Source: Amycolatopsis sp.
GTDB taxonomy: Bacteria; Actinomycetota; Actinomycetes; Mycobacteriales; Pseudonocardiaceae
Reading direction: 5' to 3'
Assembly (NCBI RefSeq): GCF_025464955.1
Contig: NZ_JAODNM010000037.1
Coordinates: 62,001-126,000 of the forward strand
DNA: 64,000 nucleotides
Shown here: one piece after another, positions 19,297 through 28,200 of the stretch
Numbering within the stretch: position 1 is the stretch's first letter
Layout of the letters: every line of letters begins with the position of its first letter
Notes under the pieces: model-generated
Seen by the model: the letters and a program-made list of their open reading frames with translations, nothing else
What the model was told of the DNA's origin: nothing
The model's database searches: none
Made by a program: the position numbers and the translations under genes

Positions 19297-19895
19297 CGCT
19301 GGCGCGCACGGAACGCCGCCGCCTTGACGCGGTTCTGGCATGCCGTGGAACAGAACCGCTTCGCGCCGTTGCGTGAGGTGTCGACGAAGACGCGGTCGCA
19401 AACCGGTGCCGTGCACACACCGAGCCTGTCGAACATCGGGTTGCCCAGCACGACGGCCAACGCCGTCGCCATGGGCGCGGCCCAGCTACTTGCCCAGTCG
19501 GCGTCGGTGGCGTGGAAGTGCAAATGCCAGGGCTCGTCGTCGTGTCTGGCGAGCACTGGAACGGCCTGGGTGCGGCGTAACAGGTCGTTTGTCCGCTCAC
19601 ACGCGTCATCGATACGTCCGGAGTCGACCGCGACGAACACCTCCCGAAGCTCGCCCGCGTACGCGCTGAGCTGATCGATCTCGTCGTCGGACACTGTGGC
19701 GCCCGGCTTGATGTGACTCCAGCCGCGCAACACATCCGAGCCGTCCTTGACCTCTGGCTTGTACTCGCGTCCGAGGGCGTAACCGGGTGTCAGCACGTTG
19801 ACAGCCTCCACAGCAGCTGCCACGACATTGCTCGTGTGACTGTCAAAGTCCACTTGACCAGTCACCCCTTTCCGCCCTATGTTCATCACTGGCAT
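19290..19895 (-). CDS. CGNR zinc-finger domain protein (paralogue 1)
   Basis: A 201-residue protein with an N-terminal alpha-helical ABATE-like domain and a C-terminal CGNR zinc finger, CTAPVCDRVFVD...KRFCSTACQNRVKAAAFR, expected to bind DNA. Family members are presumed transcription factors. The start at ATG 19895 fits a leaderless transcript: a -10 element TATAGT (19905-19900 on the complement) is followed by only 4 nt before ATG. An internal ATG at 19886 is possible. It is divergent from the methyltransferase gene with an overlapping -10 region. A second CGNR gene lies at 43341. Confidence 0.82.
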   Translation of the reverse strand: MPVMNIGRKGVTGQVDFDSHTSNVVAAAVEAVNVLTPGYALGREYKPEVKDGSDVLRGWSHIKPGATVSDDEIDQLSAYAGELREVFVAVDSGRIDDACERTNDLLRRTQAVPVLARHDDEPWHLHFHATDADWASSWAAPMATALAVVLGNPMFDRLGVCTAPVCDRVFVDTSRNGAKRFCSTACQNRVKAAAFRARQRS

Positions 19896-19924
19896 ACAGA
19901 CTATAGACAGTGACGGAGTGGGAT
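19896..19924. promoter_or_regulatory. Overlapping divergent promoter, CTATAG core
   Basis: The 6-bp palindrome CTATAG (19901-19906) supplies TATAGT for the leftward CGNR gene and TATAGA for the rightward methyltransferase gene. The two cannot be occupied by polymerase together, so expression is probably mutually exclusive or regulated by the CGNR protein. Confidence 0.5.
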
Positions 19925-20728
19925 ATGGGGAAGACCGGCACTACCGCGACCGTGCCCGGCGAAACGGCCTCGAAATGGCTGCGGCGCTGGGATGCACAAC
20001 AGGAACGTTATGTCGCCGACCGGGAAGAACGCTTCGCGGTGCTCTGCGATGTCGTCGAGGCCGCGCTCGTCGACGTCGCCGAGCCAGTGGTCCTCGACCT
20101 CGGCTGCGGCCCGGGTTCACTGGCCGGGCGGCTCCACGAACGCATCCCGGCAGCCAAGATCATCGGGATCGACGCCGATCCGCTGCTGCTCGGCCTGGCC
20201 CGGGGGAACTACGGCGACGACATCACCTGGGTGAACGCCGACCTGAACAGTCCGACCTGGCGGCAGAACGTGCCCGCCACCATTCACGCCGCGGTGTCCA
20301 CCACGGCGCTGCACTGGCTGCCGGTGGAGCGGCTGGCCGAGCTCTATCGCACGCTTGGCGGCCTGATGGGCCCCGGCGGCGTGTTCGTCGACGGGGATCA
20401 CATGGGCGTGGGAACCGACCCTGTGAGCGCGCTGGCGAAGACCGTTGGCGAGCGCAGGGCAGCACGGGCCGGAGTACTGGCCAACGAGGAATGGAAGCCC
20501 TGGTGGGCCGCTCTCAAGGCCGATCCGGCACTCGCCGAACAGGTCGAGGCCCACGAAGCCTGGGCGACCGAAGTGAGCGCGACCCGCGCCGCCGACGCCT
20601 CGACGCACAGTGGCACCAATGCCCTGACCGTCGGCGAGCACTCGGCCATGCTGACCGATGCCGGCTTCAGCAGTGTGGCGCCGGTGTGGCAGGTCGGCGA
20701 CGACCACGTGCTGGTCGCCGTCCGCTGA
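19925..20728 (+). CDS. Class I SAM-dependent methyltransferase
   Basis: A 267-residue methyltransferase of the Methyltransf_11/25 type with SAM motif VVLDLGCGPGSLAGRL, acidic loop motif IIGIDADPLLL, and later HWLPVERLAELYRTL. The substrate is unknown. ATG 19925 with GGAG 6 nt upstream is preferred over GTG 19910, which would leave no ribosome binding site. It is divergent from the CGNR regulator gene, a likely regulator-target pair, and convergent with recX across a hairpin. Confidence 0.85.
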   Translation: MGKTGTTATVPGETASKWLRRWDAQQERYVADREERFAVLCDVVEAALVDVAEPVVLDLGCGPGSLAGRLHERIPAAKIIGIDADPLLLGLARGNYGDDITWVNADLNSPTWRQNVPATIHAAVSTTALHWLPVERLAELYRTLGGLMGPGGVFVDGDHMGVGTDPVSALAKTVGERRAARAGVLANEEWKPWWAALKADPALAEQVEAHEAWATEVSATRAADASTHSGTNALTVGEHSAMLTDAGFSSVAPVWQVGDDHVLVAVR

Positions 20729-20734
20729 CCGCTT

Positions 20735-20778
20735 GCCCCGCTCGTGTGCCCAGAACACCCCTGGGGCACGAGCGGGGC
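20735..20778. terminator. Bidirectional hairpin between methyltransferase gene and recX
   Basis: 20735-20753 pairs with 20761-20778 over about 18 bp with one bulged base; the core is GCCCCGCTCGTG with CACGAGCGGGGC. It starts 7 nt after the methyltransferase stop and ends 7 nt before the recX stop. There is no T-run. Confidence 0.75.
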
Positions 20779-20784
20779 TCAGCG

Positions 20785-21363
20785 TCAGTCTGCGGTGGCC
20801 TCGTCGAGCAGGCTCGACTCGGCTCCGAACGCCCCCAGCTCTTCACGGATCACGGAGTACGACAGCCCCTGCGGATACCCCTTGCGTCCCAGGACGCCGA
20901 GCAGCCGCCGGATGGCCGTCTGCTCGTCCACTTCACCCAGGCTTCGCAGCTTCTTGCGGACCAGCTCGCGAGCCCGCTGCTCCTCGGACTCCCGATCCAC
21001 CTCGCTCGCCGCGGCTACGGCGATCTCTTCGTCGACGCCTTTGCGCTTGAGCTCCGCGACGATCGCGGTGCGCGACAGACCCCGGTGGGTGTGCCGGGCC
21101 TGGACCCAGAGCTCCGCGAAGGCCGCGTCGTCGACAAGACCGGCTTTGTCCAGCTTGCCCAGCAGGACCTCGATGGTCTCGTCATCGAAGCCCTTACGGC
21201 GCAAGGTCTGCCGAAGCTCACCTTGGGCGCGCGGCCGGGCGGCCAGCAGATCGAAGCAGATCTCCTTGGCCTTCTTCCGCCTCTCTTCAGGCGAAAGCTC
21301 CATCGGATCGAACTTCGCCCTGCCCCTTGGGGGTGAACTCGCTTCCTCGACCTCGTCGGTCAT
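20785..21363 (-). CDS. recX: Recombination regulator RecX
   Basis: A 192-residue all-helical protein that binds RecA filaments and limits their extension. It shows the RecX pattern of three-helix repeats, including ELRQTLRRKGFDDETIEVLLGKLDKAGLVDDAAFAELWV and ELKRKGVDEE. It begins 12 nt after the recA stop and is co-transcribed with recA, so it shares its SOS control. Confidence 0.95.
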   Translation of the reverse strand: MTDEVEEASSPPRGRAKFDPMELSPEERRKKAKEICFDLLAARPRAQGELRQTLRRKGFDDETIEVLLGKLDKAGLVDDAAFAELWVQARHTHRGLSRTAIVAELKRKGVDEEIAVAAASEVDRESEEQRARELVRKKLRSLGEVDEQTAIRRLLGVLGRKGYPQGLSYSVIREELGAFGAESSLLDEATAD

Positions 21364-21375
21364 CGAACGCGACCC

Positions 21376-22419
21376 CTAGAACTCGACGGGGGCCGGTACG
21401 ACCTCGTCGGCGTCGACCTGGGCACCGATGCCCAGCTTCTCCTTGATCTTCTTCTCGATCTCGTTGGCGACATCGGGGTTGTCGAGCAGGAACTTGCGGG
21501 CGTTCTCCTTGCCCTGCCCCAACTGGTCGCCCTCGTAGGTGTACCAAGCTCCGGACTTGCGCACGATGCTCTGGTCGACACCCATGTCGATGAGCGAACC
21601 CTCGCGGGAGATGCCCTTGCCGTAGAGGATGTCGAACTCGGCCTGCTTGAACGGCGGGGCGACCTTGTTCTTGACGACCTTGACGCGGGTGCGGTTACCG
21701 ACCGCCTCACCGCTGTCCTTCAGCGTCTCGATGCGCCGGACGTCCAGCCGGATGGAGGCGTAGAACTTGAGCGCCTTACCACCGGTCGTCGTCTCCGGGG
21801 AGCCGAACATGACGCCGATCTTTTCACGCAGCTGGTTGATGAAGATCGCGGTAGTACCGGAGTTGCTCATCGCGCCGGTCATCTTCCGGAGCGCCTGGCT
21901 CATCAGCCGGGCCTGCAGGCCGACGTGGCTGTCGCCCATCTCGCCCTCGATCTCGGCACGCGGCACGAGCGCGGCCACCGAGTCGATGACCAGGATGTCG
22001 AGCGCGCCGGAGCGGATCAGCATGTCCGCGATCTCCAGGGCCTGCTCACCGGTGTCCGGCTGGGAGACGAGCAGCGCGTCGGTGTCTACGCCGAGGTTCT
22101 TGGCGTACTCCGGGTCCAGCGCGTGTTCCGCGTCGATGAACGCCGCGATGCCGCCGGCCCGCTGCGCGTTGGCGACCGCGTGCAGCGCGACAGTGGTCTT
22201 ACCGGAGGACTCCGGACCGTAGATCTCCACCACGCGGCCGCGGGGAAGACCGCCGATGCCGAGCGCGATGTCCAGCGCGATGGCGCCGGTCGGGATCACG
22301 GCGATCGGCACGTGGCCCTTGTCGCCGAGGCGCATCAGCGAGCCCTTGCCGTACTGCTTGTCGATCTGCGCAAGGGCCAGTTCCAGCGCCTTGTCCCTGT
22401 CCAGTGCTGCTGGTGCCAT
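21376..22419 (-). CDS. recA: Recombinase RecA
   Basis: A 347-residue strand-exchange recombinase that also triggers LexA self-cleavage. Walker A is GPESSGKTT and Walker B is [21 protein letters not shown]. Loop L1 ([21 protein letters not shown]) and loop L2 ([20 protein letters not shown]) are intact. The C-terminus is acidic ([12 protein letters not shown]). There is no intein, unlike M. tuberculosis recA. A LexA box lies about 145 bp upstream. Confidence 0.98.
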   Translation of the reverse strand: MAPAALDRDKALELALAQIDKQYGKGSLMRLGDKGHVPIAVIPTGAIALDIALGIGGLPRGRVVEIYGPESSGKTTVALHAVANAQRAGGIAAFIDAEHALDPEYAKNLGVDTDALLVSQPDTGEQALEIADMLIRSGALDILVIDSVAALVPRAEIEGEMGDSHVGLQARLMSQALRKMTGAMSNSGTTAIFINQLREKIGVMFGSPETTTGGKALKFYASIRLDVRRIETLKDSGEAVGNRTRVKVVKNKVAPPFKQAEFDILYGKGISREGSLIDMGVDQSIVRKSGAWYTYEGDQLGQGKENARKFLLDNPDVANEIEKKIKEKLGIGAQVDADEVVPAPVEF

Positions 22420-22564
22420 GGGAATCCACCTCGTTGGTTGGGAGCCTGTGGGGCTTTTCAGGTTGGTGAGCTGTCGGGCCCGACGTTACGGGCGAGGTCC
22501 GACAATTCCAGGCCTCGGCGTCGATCTGTGGATCGCTGACCCCGGGTGTGGACAACACGATAGA

Positions 22565-22578
22565 CGAACACCTGTTCG
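22565..22578 (-). promoter_or_regulatory. LexA (SOS) box of recA
   Basis: CGAACACCTGTTCG matches the actinobacterial LexA consensus CGAAC-N4-GTTCG exactly. It is placed 145 bp upstream of the recA start in a region that can hold the promoter; TATCGT at 22563-22558 (complement) is a possible -10. Confidence 0.9.
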
Positions 22579-22637
22579 AGGGTAAAACCGACACACCCCT
22601 GCGCTAGAATTTTCGCCTCGCTCTTTCGAGTGCACCG

Positions 22638-22832
22638 TCAGCGACGCTCGGCAGGCACGTCGAACTCCGCGCAGACCGTCCGCCAGATCTCCTTGGTCGG
22701 GGTGCCCGCCGCGAGAGCCTGCTCGACCGTGCGGCCGCCGAGCCTGCTGAACACGTGGTCCTTGCTCAACGTTTCGGCCCGGCCGGGGCCGAACTCGTCC
22801 ACCATCATCTGCCGAAACACCGTGATACGCAT
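22638..22832 (-). CDS. DUF3046 family protein (Rv2738c-like)
   Basis: A 64-residue protein starting MRITVFRQMMVDEFGPGRA with the typical C-terminus EIWRTVCAEFDVPAERR. DUF3046 proteins are about 65 residues, of unknown function, and lie upstream of recA across actinobacteria (Rv2738c in M. tuberculosis). It is encoded on the same strand as recA and separated from it by the LexA-box promoter region. Confidence 0.88.
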   Translation of the reverse strand: MRITVFRQMMVDEFGPGRAETLSKDHVFSRLGGRTVEQALAAGTPTKEIWRTVCAEFDVPAERR

Positions 22833-23139
22833 CGGTTCTCATCGTAGAGCCCGCCTGCGGAGCCCCCGGCCCCGGTGGCTCCGTCGCGTCGGCGCCTTTG
22901 GAGGGGTGGCGTGGTGACTGGTTGGCGCGGTCGGTCCTGTCTACGGCAGCAAGGACCGGGGCGAGAGGGGGCTCGTAGCGGAGGCAAGGGCCAGTCACGT
23001 CGTGCAGGTGATGGCAAGTGACTGCTGGGGCTCCTGAAAGCACGTTCGGCAGGGCAGAGACGTTGTCAAGGCCTAGTTGAGTGCGCCTTACGCCATGAAG
23101 GTGGCCTTCACGACAGGTCACAGCGTCACACCTGCCGTC
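22833..23139. other. Gene-free gap with repeat copy A and small hairpin
   Basis: A 307-bp gap without a convincing gene. It contains copy A of the GTCTAC-GCAGCA repeat family (22935-23030) and, near the 3' end of the Hsp70-like gene, an inverted repeat TGAAGG-TGG-CCTTCA (23096-23110) preceded on the complement by CAGGTGTGACGCTGTGACCTG. The latter two could terminate the leftward Hsp70-like transcript. Confidence 0.6.
22935..23030 (+). repeat. Intergenic repeat family, copy A
   Basis: Contains GTCTACGGCAGCAAGGAC (22939-22956) and, 79 bp after its start, GTGACTGCTGGGG (23018-23030). Copy C at 48379-48472 has the same two blocks 81 bp apart. Shorter inverted-orientation copies of the first block lie at 35090-35122 (B) and 48666-48694 (D). 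Confidence 0.75.
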
Positions 23140-25053
23140 TCACGAACCGGGCTGGACGCTCTTCTCGAAGTAGTCGGCCAGCGCGTCAGGGGTGGTCGCA
23201 GCCGACTGGTCGCCGGAACTCACCTGGTAGATGAAGCCGGCCAGCGGCCGGTCGTCGACGGTGAAGACCAGCACGGCGGCGGTCGCGCCCGCGGCGGACG
23301 AATACTGGCCGTTCAGCCCGTTCCCGGTCCATTTCGCCTGGGTGCGGTTGCCGCCGGCGGAAACCAGCAGCTGCTCGGTGTACTGCTTCAGCGTGTCGGC
23401 CGAAGTGCCCTGGATGTAGGTCACCTGCGTCCCGGCACGACTCGGCGCGGAGCAGGTGGTGGAGACGCCGAGGTTCTGCGCGGAGGCGGCCGGCCCGGTG
23501 CCCATGCCGGGCTTGCAGGCGCCGGTGTCGGCGATCTTGCCGGCGAGCTGGCGCAGACAGCTCGTCATCCCGGAGGCGTCGGCCGATCCCGGCTGCTTGC
23601 ACTGGTCCGCGGTGTAGGTGGTGGCCGAGGACGATGACGTCAGGAAGATCGTCAACCCGGCCCCGAGGAGCACCACCAGCGCGACGGCCAGGCCGATGAC
23701 CAGTTTCTTCTTCTTGCCGTCAGGCTTGCGCTCGGTCTCGCCGCCCGAGAGCGAGTACGTCGGGAAGTTGGACGGCGCCTGCTGCTGACCACCCAGCGCG
23801 GGCTGCCTGCCGCTGTTCGGGAACGAGGACTGCGGGTAGGCGCCCGACGGCGGCCCCGGGTAGCTGCCGGACTGCGCATGCTGCGGCGGGTACGGGCCGG
23901 GGTGGTAGCCAGGTGCGACGGGCTGCGGACCGGTGCCGCTGGCGGCGAGCCTGCCCTCGACGTTCTGCGTGCGCATGCTGATGCCGTCCGGGGCCACGTG
24001 GTGCGCGCCGAGCGCGACCGCGGTCTCCGGCTGGTCCAGGCTGCCGGGGACGACCCCGAGCTTCTCCGCGATCAGGGTGCCGACCAGCGGAAGCCTGCTC
24101 GATCCACCGACCAGGTAGATCCCGGCGAGGCGTTCGGGCGCGAGCCCGGCCGAGCGGATCGTCCTGGACAGCAGTTCGACACTGCGCAGCATGGCCGGGC
24201 GGACCAGTGCCTCGAGTTCGGCCCTGGTCACCAGCACGTCGGAGAACGGCTCCGGCATCGGGACCTCGGTCTGCGGGTGCCGGGAGAGGGCCTCCTTGGC
24301 GGCCTTCACGTCCTCCTGCAGCGCGCGCCGGGTGCGCCGGTCCGGGGTGGACTCCGGGCGCAGCAGCCGCTGCCAGCGTGCCGGGTCCTTGTGCGAGACC
24401 TCGCGGCCGACGTGCACCAGCAGCGCCTGGTCGACGTCGAGGCCGCCGAGGTCGGGCAGGCCGTCCTCGGCGAGCACCGCGAACCCGCTCTGGGTCGCGC
24501 CGACCACCGCGACGTCGAAGGTGCCCGCGCCGAGGTCGTAGACGGCGAGTGCCTGGCCGGGAGCCAGCGTCTTGCCGGGGAACGAGGCGAAGTGCGCCGC
24601 CGCGGCGACCGGCTCTGGCACCAGCGAGACGGCCATGCCCATCCCGGCCAGGCGGGCGGCCGAAAGCAGCACGTTGCGCCGCACCGGCCCCCACTGCGCC
24701 GGGTGGGTCAGCCGGACCTCGTCGGGCTGTTCGCCGCCGAGCTGGCGGGTGGTCTCTTCGAGCACCCGCCGCAGGATCGCCGCCAGTGCCTCGTTGACCG
24801 GCACGATGTCAGTGCCGAGCAGCAGGGTCTGCTCGTCGATGCGCCGCTTCGGGTTGGGCTCGAACCGGGTGGGGTCGAGCCGGGCGCGGCGCTCGGCGTC
24901 CCGGCCGATCATGAGCGTGCCGTCCTCACCGGCGAAGACCGCGGACGGCATGTTCGCCGAACCGTCGACCTCGACGACTCTCGGCGGCCGCCCGTACGCC
25001 GACAGGACGGCGACGGTATTGGACGTCCCGAGGTCCACCGACAAGATCCGCAC
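23140..25053 (-). CDS. Membrane-anchored Hsp70-like protein
   Basis: A 637-residue protein. Residues 1 to about 350 form an Hsp70/actin ATPase domain: VRILSVDLGTSNTVAVL phosphate-1 loop, LAVYDLGAGTFDVAVVG phosphate-2, and GIYLVGGSSRLPLV adenosine motif. The usual Hsp70 substrate-binding domain is missing. Instead there is a Pro/Gly/Gln-rich linker of about 90 residues, a basic KKKK stop, one TM segment (about 449-472) and an extracytoplasmic domain of about 160 residues with four cysteines. The GTG at 25053 has GGGGAGAG 3-10 nt upstream and starts at the conserved VRILSVDLGT. The ligand of the outer domain is unknown. It is divergent from lhr. Confidence 0.85.
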   Translation of the reverse strand: MRILSVDLGTSNTVAVLSAYGRPPRVVEVDGSANMPSAVFAGEDGTLMIGRDAERRARLDPTRFEPNPKRRIDEQTLLLGTDIVPVNEALAAILRRVLEETTRQLGGEQPDEVRLTHPAQWGPVRRNVLLSAARLAGMGMAVSLVPEPVAAAAHFASFPGKTLAPGQALAVYDLGAGTFDVAVVGATQSGFAVLAEDGLPDLGGLDVDQALLVHVGREVSHKDPARWQRLLRPESTPDRRTRRALQEDVKAAKEALSRHPQTEVPMPEPFSDVLVTRAELEALVRPAMLRSVELLSRTIRSAGLAPERLAGIYLVGGSSRLPLVGTLIAEKLGVVPGSLDQPETAVALGAHHVAPDGISMRTQNVEGRLAASGTGPQPVAPGYHPGPYPPQHAQSGSYPGPPSGAYPQSSFPNSGRQPALGGQQQAPSNFPTYSLSGGETERKPDGKKKKLVIGLAVALVVLLGAGLTIFLTSSSSATTYTADQCKQPGSADASGMTSCLRQLAGKIADTGACKPGMGTGPAASAQNLGVSTTCSAPSRAGTQVTYIQGTSADTLKQYTEQLLVSAGGNRTQAKWTGNGLNGQYSSAAGATAAVLVFTVDDRPLAGFIYQVSSGDQSAATTPDALADYFEKSVQPGS

Positions 25054-25226
25054 AGCTCTCCCCTCATCAACGCCTGCTGGCAGGCGCGCGCGATGCCGGT
25101 GCATGCTCCCACGTCAGGAGCGGCCGCGTGTGCGGACCCGGCGGATTCACCCGGTGATCCGTCCCGCCGGGCAAGCTGCCGGGTGCTCGATCGAAAACTG
25201 TCGGTGGATGCGGTCATGATGGGGGT

Positions 25227-28200
25227 ATGGCCACGGCCGATGTCCTCGAGCTCTTTTCCCCCGCCACGCGAGAGTGGTTCCAGGGGGCCTTCGCCGCGCC
25301 CACCGAGGCTCAGGCCGGGGCCTGGCGCGCGGCGTACGCGGGTGAGCATGCGCTGGTCGTGGCGCCGACGGGTTCCGGGAAGACGCTGGCCGCCTTCCTC
25401 TGGGCGCTGGACAAGCTGGCGTCCGGGCCGGGGCCCGCGGAGCCGATCAAGCGCTGCCGTGTCCTCTATGTCTCGCCGCTCAAAGCCCTCGCGGTCGATG
25501 TCCAGCGGAACCTGCGTGCCCCGCTGGCGGGGATCTCGCAGGCCTCGCGCCGGCTCGGCCTCGCGCCGCCGGAGATCGAAGTCGGTATGCGTACCGGGGA
25601 CACCACCGCGGCCGAGCGGCGGTCGTTCGGCAAGACACCGCCGGATGTGCTGGTCACCACGCCCGAGTCGCTGTTCCTCATCCTGACTTCGTCCGCGCGC
25701 GAGTCGCTGCGCGGTGTCGAGACGGTGATCGTCGACGAGGTGCACGCCGTCGCGGGCGGCAAACGAGGCGCACACCTCGCGGTCTCCCTCGAGCGGCTGG
25801 ACGCGCTGCTGCCCAAACCCGCCCAGCGCATCGGCCTGTCGGCGACCGTGCGCCCGGTGGACGAGGTGAGCGCCTTCCTCGGCGGCCGCCGCCCGGTGCG
25901 GGTGGTGCAGCCGAAGCTCGCCAAGACGATCGAAGTGCGCGTCGAGGTCCCGGTCGAGGACATGGGCAACCTGGACGGCCCGTCCGGTCCGCCGGAGCCG
26001 TCGCCGGGCATGCCGTCCGAAGGGGGCATCGGCACCCAGGAGGAGATCGGCGGGAGCGCGGTCAAGCGGCCGTCCATCTGGCCCGCGGTCGAGGAGCGGG
26101 TGCTCGAACTGATCCGCGCCCACCGGTCCACGATCGTGTTCGCCAACTCCCGGCGGCTCACCGAGCGGCTGACGGCCCGGCTGAACGAACTGGCCGCCGA
26201 GCAGTCCGAACTCGTGCCGGGGCAGCGTTTCCCGGCCGAGGCGATCGGCGAATCAGGGCTCACCACGGGTGCCGAGGCGACCATCGCGAAGGCGCATCAC
26301 GGGTCCATGTCGCGTGAGCAGCGCACCCACGTCGAAGAAGAGCTCAAGTCCGGGCTGCTGCCGTGCGTGGTGGCCACTTCTTCACTGGAGCTGGGCATCG
26401 ACATGGGCGCGGTCGACCTGGTCGTCCAGATCGAGGCACCGCCGACGGTCGCCTCCGGGCTGCAGCGGGTCGGGCGCGCCGGGCACCAGGTCGGCGCGAT
26501 CTCGCGCGGGGTGATGTTCCCCAAGTTCCGCGGCGACCTGGTCTCCTGCGCGGTGGTCGCCGAGCGGATGGCCGCCGGCAAGATCGAAGCGGTCCGCTAT
26601 CCCCGCAACCCGCTGGACGTGCTCGCCCAGCACATCGTCGCCATGGTCGCGCTGGAGACGTGGACGGTCGACGGGCTGGCCGAGCTGGTCCGCCGCGCGG
26701 CGCCGTTCGCGGCGCTGCCTGACGACGCGCTGTTCGCGGTACTCGACATGCTGGCCGGCCGCTACCCGAGCGAGGAGTTCGGCGAGCTGCGGCCGCGGAT
26801 CACCTGGGACAGGGTCACCGGCGAGCTGAAGGGCAGGCCGGGCGCCCAGCGGCTCGCGGTGACCTCGGGCGGCACGATCCCTGACCGCGGCCTGTTCACC
26901 GTGATGACCCCGGGCCCCGGCGACCGCCCAGGTTCCCGGGTCGGCGAGCTCGACGAGGAGATGGTCTACGAATCACGTGTGGGAGACACGATCCTGCTCG
27001 GGACGTCGTCGTGGCGGGTCACCGAAATCACCCGCGACCGGGTCATCGTCGTCCCGGCTCCCGGGGAGCCCGCCAGGATGCCGTTCTGGAAGGGCGATGC
27101 CCAAGGGCGGCCGCTGGAGCTCGGCCGCGCGCTGGGCGCCTTCGTCCGCGAACTGTCCACTCTGGACTCCGCGGCGGCCCGCACCCGCGCGGAGGTAGCC
27201 GGGCTGGACGAACGCGCCTGCGACAACCTGCTGGGATACCTCGAGGAGCAGCGCGCCGCGACGCGGCACATCCCGAACGACCGCACGGTGCTGCTCGAGC
27301 GGTTCCGCGACGAGCTCGGCGACTGGCGGATCGTGCTGCACTCGCCGTTCGGCGACCAGGTCAACGCGCCGTGGGCGCTGGCCATCGCCGCGCGGCTGCG
27401 CGAAAGCCGCGGGATCGACGCGCAGCTGGCGCATTCCGACGACGGCATCGTGCTGCGGCTGCCGGATGCGCTGGACGCCGACGGGGCCGAGGTCACCGTG
27501 GGCGTCGACGACATCCTGATCGACCCGGAGGAGGTCGAGCAGCTGATCGTGGCCGAGGTCGGCGGATCGGCGTTGTTCGCCGCCAGGTTCCGGGAGTGCG
27601 CCGCGCGCTCGCTTCTGCTGCCGCGACGCGATCCAGGCCGCCGGACCCCGCTCTGGCAGCAGCGGCAACGTGCCTCGCAGCTGCTGTCGGTCGCGGCCAA
27701 GTACGAGCGTTTCCCGGTGGTGCTCGAAGCCATGCGGGAGTGCCTGCAGGACGTGTACGACGTCGGCGGCCTGCGTGAACTCATGTCGGACGTGCGCGCC
27801 CGGCGGGTCCGGGTGGTCGACGTCGAGACGCCATCGCCGTCGCCGTTCGCGAGGAGCCTGCTGTTCGGCTACGTCGGCATGTTCCTCTACGAGACGGACG
27901 CGCCACTGGCGGAACGCCGGGCGGCGGCGTTGTCGCTGGATTCGACACTGCTGGCCGAGCTGCTCGGCACCGAGGCGATCCGGGAGCTGCTCGATCCCGA
28001 GGTGATCACCGAAATCGGGCGGTCGCTGCAGCGGCTCGACGAGGACAGACAGGCACGCAACCTCGAAGACGCGGCAGACCTGCTGCGGTTCCTGGGTGAT
28101 CTGACCGTCGAGGAGGCCCAGGCACGCGGGATCCGGCCCGAGTGGCTCATCGAACTCGAAACCACCCGCCGGGCGATCGGGGTGCGGATGGCCGGCGAGG

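Noticed and set aside
21376..22419. Intein in recA, as in M. tuberculosis
   Set aside because: The coding sequence is a continuous 347 residues with no insertion.
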